Both the position numbers and the translations under genes were made by a program. From Burkholderiaceae bacterium (GTDB lineage Bacteria > Pseudomonadota > Gammaproteobacteria > Burkholderiales > Burkholderiaceae_E), in NCBI GenBank assembly GCA_019428955.1, contig JAHYJF010000002.1, positions 1 through 41,524 on the forward strand: 41,524 nt of DNA, read 5' to 3'. Every line of letters starts with the position of its first letter. Position 1 is the stretch's first letter. Under the pieces are notes generated by a model. The model saw nothing but the letters and a program-made list of their open reading frames with translations. It ran no database searches and was not told the DNA's origin. This document shows, in pieces, positions 37,558-41,524 of this stretch.

Positions 37558-37634
37558 GGTGGCTGTAGCTCAGTTGGTAGAGTCCTGGATTGTGATTCCA
37601 GTTGTCGCGGGTTCGAGCCCCGTCAGCCACCCCA
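37558..37634 (+). tRNA. tRNA-His (anticodon GTG)
   Basis: GTGGCTG...CAGCCAC acceptor with an extra G at 37558 that can pair with C73 (G-1, typical of tRNA-His), CTGGATTGTGATTCCAG arm, encoded CCA. Confidence 0.95.
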
Positions 37635-37689
37635 CCACCCCCTAAGCATTCCCCAAGTGATTGAATCATAAGAGAATCAAGCGCTTGGA

Positions 37690-38143
37690 CGGGCGTGCTG
37701 CCGTCCTGATGGATCATCAACCCTGGCCACGGCGAGCGATCGCGCCGCTTGCGATGCGCACCACGGCGCTTGGCCCGCACCACCAGCCCTGAGTCCTGCA
37801 ACCGGCTCTTCACCCAGGTGTAGCTGCGCTCTCCCCCGTCGCGCCGGTACCAGGCAAAGAAATGCTTGGCGCTCCAGCCCGTGTGCCGGCTCCGATACTG
37901 TTCGGTCATGCGCATCACCTCATCGACCGGCGCCTTGCGCTGCGAGACCTGTTCGAGCCGGTGATCGATCAACCCGGCCAGGCCCTCGTCGTCGTAGCGC
38001 ACCACGTAACGCCGAAACGTCCTCTCACACCCCCCCAGCAGGCTGGCCGCTTCGCACTGCCTCAGACGACCTTCTTGCCAGCCCCCATACGCCTCCTCGA
38101 ATCGCATCTTCCGGATCTCCCGTAGTAACTCTGTCCGCTTCAT
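37690..38143 (-). pseudogene. truncated ISNCY-like transposase (N-terminal part only)
   Basis: MKRTELLREIRKMRFEEAYGGWQEGRLRQCEAASLLGGCERTFRRYVVRYDDEGL...KRRGAHRKRRDRSPWPGLMIHQDGST; transposase-like sequence stops after HQDGS, before the rest of the catalytic domain. Confidence 0.82.
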
Positions 38144-38222
38144 CTCGTCCCCCTCTCGGGACAAGTCTGAAACCGGACAGATCATTTGCTACAACACCGG
38201 ACAGACTACTTGCTCGCTACAT
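37690..38222 (-). mobile_element. IS remnant (one end intact, other end lost)
   Basis: Transposase fragment preceded (reverse strand) by TGTAGCGAGCAAGTAGTCTGTCCGGTGTTGTAGCAAATGATCTGTCCGGT, a terminus carrying two ACCGGACAGA copies (38172, 38196). Confidence 0.7.
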
Positions 38223-38312
38223 TGGAAGAGACTGGGGGTTGATGCCTAAGGGTTGAAACGTTAGAGTGATCGACATCCTAGTCGCATCTTGAAATCTTGA
38301 ACGGAGCCAGAA

Positions 38313-38426
38313 ATGAGGCTGATACAGCTGATGCCGACGGGTCCCGTCATGGAAATGGCCATAGTCGGCGACCTGCCTGGCACTAAGGCGGGGGTGAGGT
38401 CAACCGGCCAGATGGGTGTTAATTGA
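38313..38426 (+). CDS. possible 37-aa small ORF upstream of the nitrilase gene
   Basis: MRLIQLMPTGPVMEMAIVGDLPGTKAGVRSTGQMGVN*, with GGAG 5' of the ATG; below the ORF-track length cutoff. Confidence 0.25.
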   Translation: MRLIQLMPTGPVMEMAIVGDLPGTKAGVRSTGQMGVN

Positions 38427-38451
38427 TCAGCGTTTCCCGAGGGACATTACT

Positions 38452-39336
38452 ATGGCACAGGCGAAGGGTCGTCATGAGAGCGAATTAAAGGTAGCTTGCA
38501 TTCAAATGGCGCCAATCATTGGCGATAAGGCCGGAAATTTGAAAAGCAGCGTGTCTATGATTACGACCGCAGCAAAGAGAGGGGCGAAGTTAATTGTTCT
38601 TCCTGAATTGTGCAATTCAGGGTATGTATTCGAGACTCGTGAAGAGGCATTTTCTCTTGCGGAGCCTGTACCAGGCGGAGAGACATGCGATAAGTGGATT
38701 AATGTCGCATCGAAATTCGGTATCTATATCGTCGCCGGCATCGCCGAGCGCGATGGTGAGGATCTCTACAACTCGTCAGTGGTGATTGGTCCTCAAGGCT
38801 ACATAGGGACCTTCCGAAAAGTGCACTTATGGAACGAAGAAAACTTATTCTTTGAGCCTGGCAATTTAGGATTTCCTGTATTCCATACGCCAATTGGTCG
38901 TATTGGCACATTCATTTGCTATGATGGATGGTTTCCGGAAAGCTATCGCCTCTGCGCACTGCAGGGCGCCGACATTATCTGCATTCCAACCAACTGGGTC
39001 CCAATCCCTGGGCAGGATCCGAAGCGCGAAGCTATGGCCAACATCCTGTGCATGGCGTCTGCCCATTCAAACTCGGTGTTCGTGGCCGCAGCTGATCGCG
39101 TGAGTCCTGAACGCGGTCAAGCATTCATTGGCCAAAGCTTAATCGTGAGCTACACTGGTTGGCCAATCGGTGGCCCCGCAAGCCGAACGAAAAGAGAAAT
39201 CATTTATGCCGACGTGAATCTTGCCGACGCTCGGAGGAAGCGCAATTGGAATGAATACAATCAGATCTTGCGTGATCGACGCTCTGACGTGTATTCGGAG
39301 ATGCTTGGCTCTAATGCTTTACCGGGGTGGTACTGA
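38452..39336 (+). CDS. nitrilase superfamily carbon-nitrogen hydrolase (amidase-like)
   Basis: Glu-Lys-Cys triad: 'LPELCNSG', 'FRKVHLWNEENLFFEPG', 'ICYDGWFPES'. ATG 38452 (MAQAKGRHESELKVACIQMAP) preferred. Confidence 0.93.
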   Translation: MAQAKGRHESELKVACIQMAPIIGDKAGNLKSSVSMITTAAKRGAKLIVLPELCNSGYVFETREEAFSLAEPVPGGETCDKWINVASKFGIYIVAGIAERDGEDLYNSSVVIGPQGYIGTFRKVHLWNEENLFFEPGNLGFPVFHTPIGRIGTFICYDGWFPESYRLCALQGADIICIPTNWVPIPGQDPKREAMANILCMASAHSNSVFVAAADRVSPERGQAFIGQSLIVSYTGWPIGGPASRTKREIIYADVNLADARRKRNWNEYNQILRDRRSDVYSEMLGSNALPGWY

Positions 39337-39389
39337 GAACTAGTCAGGGAAAAGAATTTATCTAACAACGCTTACAAAGGAGCGCTGAG

Positions 39390-40652
39390 ATGGGCGATGA
39401 CAAGAAGGTTAAAGGACTGGATGCGGGCCGACGCAAATCTCTTGGAGTTATCGGCGCCGGAGCGGGTACGGCAGTAGCGAGCATGGTTGCCCCAGCTATG
39501 ATTCGCAACGCATTTGCGGCATCTCCTATTAAGATCGGCGTGATTTCTCCCCTGACGGGCGCGTGGACGGTCTACGGAAAGGCTCACATCTCGGGATTTC
39601 AACTGGCCGTAGAGGAAATTAATGCGGCAGGTGGTGTGCTTGGTCGAAAATTGGAGATCGTGATTGGCGATTCGAAGACCGAGCCGCGTATCGTCGTAGA
39701 GCAGGCCAATCGACTCATTCGCCAGGAAAAGGTAGATCTCCTCGCGGGTACCTTTAGCAGCGCGGAGCGCAATGCGGCTGGGCCGGTGGTAACCCAAAGC
39801 AACAAGATCCTGCTCTACCCGACGTTCTACGAAGGTCAGGAGAAGGAGTATTACCCTGGCGTATGCAACAAGAACATTTTCATGTTCGGCCCAGAACCGA
39901 CCCAGCAAGTCTGGCCGCACATGGAATACATGATGAAGAAGCACGGCAAGAAATTCTTCATGATCGGCTCGGATTACGCCTGGCCACGCGTAACCAACAA
40001 GGTCACCAAGCAGAAACTGGCCGAACTTGGTGGCAGCGTGGTGGGCGAGGTTTACATCCCGTTCAATACGCCCCAATACGAATCGGTACTCCGAGATATC
40101 CGTTCGTCAGGCGCCGACATCATCTTCCATAGTCTAACTGGCAGTGACACGGTCAATTTCCGCCGCCAGTTCGTTGCTGCCGGGATGAATAAGGATTTCA
40201 CGCTCTGGACGGTGGACGATGAGGAGGTGGTTACTTCTGGGCTCGGACCGGCGGTGTCGGAGGGTACTTACGTCAGCTTCGACTACTTCATGACCATCAA
40301 GCACCCCAACAACGCCGATTTCCTCAAACGTTTCCGGGCCAAGTTTGGCAAGGATGCACTAGTGAATACGGTAGGGGTGGCAATGTATAACGCCGCACAC
40401 ATGGCCGCTCTTGCTATGAAGAAGGCCGGTTCAGTCGAGACAGATAAGCTGCGCGCTGCACTCAAGGGAATCAGATTCGATAAGGCTCCGCAGGGTCCAG
40501 TGACGATGCGTGGTGACGACAACCAGATCGTGGTGCCTTCCTATTTGATGAAAGTACGTAAAGACTGGACCAGCGTGACCGACATGTTCGAGGAAGTGCA
40601 GTCATTTAAGTCTGTGCAACCGCTCCCGGCGCGCTGCAAGCTGCCTCTATAG
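39390..40652 (+). CDS. ABC transporter substrate-binding protein, urea/amide/branched-chain amino acid type (Peripla_BP), Tat-type signal
   Basis: 'GRRKSLGVIGAGAGTAVASMVAPAMI...AFAASPIKIGVISPLTGAWTVYGKAHISGFQLAVEEINAAGG', 'KKFFMIGSDYAWPRVTNKVTKQKLAELGGSVVGEVYIPF', similar to UrtA/AmiC-type proteins. Confidence 0.92.
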   Translation: MGDDKKVKGLDAGRRKSLGVIGAGAGTAVASMVAPAMIRNAFAASPIKIGVISPLTGAWTVYGKAHISGFQLAVEEINAAGGVLGRKLEIVIGDSKTEPRIVVEQANRLIRQEKVDLLAGTFSSAERNAAGPVVTQSNKILLYPTFYEGQEKEYYPGVCNKNIFMFGPEPTQQVWPHMEYMMKKHGKKFFMIGSDYAWPRVTNKVTKQKLAELGGSVVGEVYIPFNTPQYESVLRDIRSSGADIIFHSLTGSDTVNFRRQFVAAGMNKDFTLWTVDDEEVVTSGLGPAVSEGTYVSFDYFMTIKHPNNADFLKRFRAKFGKDALVNTVGVAMYNAAHMAALAMKKAGSVETDKLRAALKGIRFDKAPQGPVTMRGDDNQIVVPSYLMKVRKDWTSVTDMFEEVQSFKSVQPLPARCKLPL

Positions 40653-40684
40653 TCGTACTGTTGAGCTAGTGGTATCGCTGTTCT

Positions 40685-40710
40685 ACCTGCGGCGCAATGG
40701 CGCCGCAGGT
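40685..40710 (+). other. intercistronic hairpin between substrate-binding protein and permease genes
   Basis: ACCTGCGGCGC-AATG-GCGCCGCAGGT: perfect 11-bp stem, 4-nt loop, no following T-run. Confidence 0.8.
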
Positions 40711-40736
40711 CTTGCATCTACCTGGAGATATTTGCC

Positions 40737-41524
40737 TTGAGCGATGCGGTGAGCGTCATAGTTGATGCTACGCTGATCACGCTGGTGCTCGCACTAGCCG
40801 CGTTCGGCCTTGCCATCGTCTTTGGCATGGTGGGGGTGATCAATATGGGCCATGGCGCCATGCTTACTCTCGGCGCCTACCTCATGTGGGCCACGACTCG
40901 AATGGGTGTCCCATTTGTGATCGCGGCACTCCTGGCAGCGGTCGGGACAGGTGTGATAGGCATGTTGCTAGAACATCTAGTGATCCGGCATTTCTATGAC
41001 GAACCTCTCGAGACTCTGCTACTGACCTGGGGCTTCTTTCTCATTTCAACCGAGGTGATCAAGATTGTATTTGGCACAGATCTCAGGGAGGTGGTCAACC
41101 CGCTACCCGGGAGTTTTGAAATCGGAGCGGTCAGATTTCCGGTGTACAGATCCTTAGTCGCACTGTTTACAGTCTTTCTGCTCGTCGCGTCCGCCTTGGT
41201 TTTCTACAGGACGCGAATCGGAATCCGTATCCGCGCTTTGATGCAGAATGCCGAAGTCGCGAACTTGCTCGGTCTCAACATCCAGCTCACCTATAAGCTT
41301 GTATTCGTAGCTGGTTCGTTCATGGCTGGGCTGGCCGGGGCTTTGATCAGCCCACTCTTGAGCGTGGATCCGTATATCGGCAATATTTTCCTGGTGCGCT
41401 CGTTTTTTGCCGTCACTGTTGGTGGAGTCGGGCAGATTCTCGGCGGCACGCTTGCCGGCAGTTTCCTGGTGGGTGGGATGGAGACCGTGTTTGCGTTGGT
41501 GTCGAGCCAGGTTGTGGCACAAAC
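40737..41524 (+). CDS. branched-chain amino acid/urea-type ABC transporter permease (LivH/UrtB-like), partial at window end
   Basis: TTG start; reads LSDAVSVIVDATLITLVLALAAFGLAIVFGMVGVINMGHGAMLTLGAYLMWATTRMGVPF..., typical LivH 'GVINMGHG'. Open at the window edge, so absent from the ORF track. Confidence 0.9.
   Translation, partial: MSDAVSVIVDATLITLVLALAAFGLAIVFGMVGVINMGHGAMLTLGAYLMWATTRMGVPFVIAALLAAVGTGVIGMLLEHLVIRHFYDEPLETLLLTWGFFLISTEVIKIVFGTDLREVVNPLPGSFEIGAVRFPVYRSLVALFTVFLLVASALVFYRTRIGIRIRALMQNAEVANLLGLNIQLTYKLVFVAGSFMAGLAGALISPLLSVDPYIGNIFLVRSFFAVTVGGVGQILGGTLAGSFLVGGMETVFALVSSQVVAQ

Noticed and set aside
37553-37689. C-terminal end of the transposase ORF (GGGGVADGARTRDNWNHNPGLYQLSYSHH)
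   Set aside because: This portion is antisense translation of tRNA-His, not real protein; the transposase similarity ends near 37690.
38313-38360. Possible guanidine (mini-ykkC-like) riboswitch from GACGGGTCCCGTC near the nitrilase gene
   Set aside because: Only one short inverted repeat, and no paired ACGR-loop hairpins; not enough to call a riboswitch.

Overview
This is a GC-rich betaproteobacterial-type chromosome segment. From about 1 to 37.3 kb it is mostly conserved housekeeping clusters: moxR-DUF58-tgpA; an enoyl-CoA hydratase; a MarR regulator divergent from etfB-etfA-acyl-CoA dehydrogenase; rpsP-rimM-trmD-rplS; NUDIX, CobD/CbiB-like, rsgA, M48 protease and orn; rpmE2, a FecCD-type ABC pair and rho; trxA; SRP RNA-dnaX-ybaB-recR; a CaiB-type CoA-transferase; carA-carB-greA; yhbY; rlmE-ftsH-folP-glmM. 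These are followed by three tRNAs (Pro-TGG, Arg-TCT, His-GTG). Right after tRNA-His there is a truncated ISNCY-like transposase remnant with one preserved terminal repeat region. Beyond it lies visibly lower-GC DNA with a nitrilase-family amidohydrolase, a Tat-signal urea/amide-type ABC substrate-binding protein and the start of a LivH/UrtB-type permease. That segment looks like the edge of an acquired amide-utilisation island. I found no clearly new defence or mobile system. The best follow-up items are the tRNA-His/IS/amide-transport junction, an 18-bp palindrome cluster between marR and etfB, an 11-bp perfect hairpin between the binding-protein and permease genes, a candidate sigma-32 promoter before ftsH, and a 36-bp tandem repeat in the yhbY tail. 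No searches or computations were run. Family calls come from motif and sequence recognition in the supplied translations.
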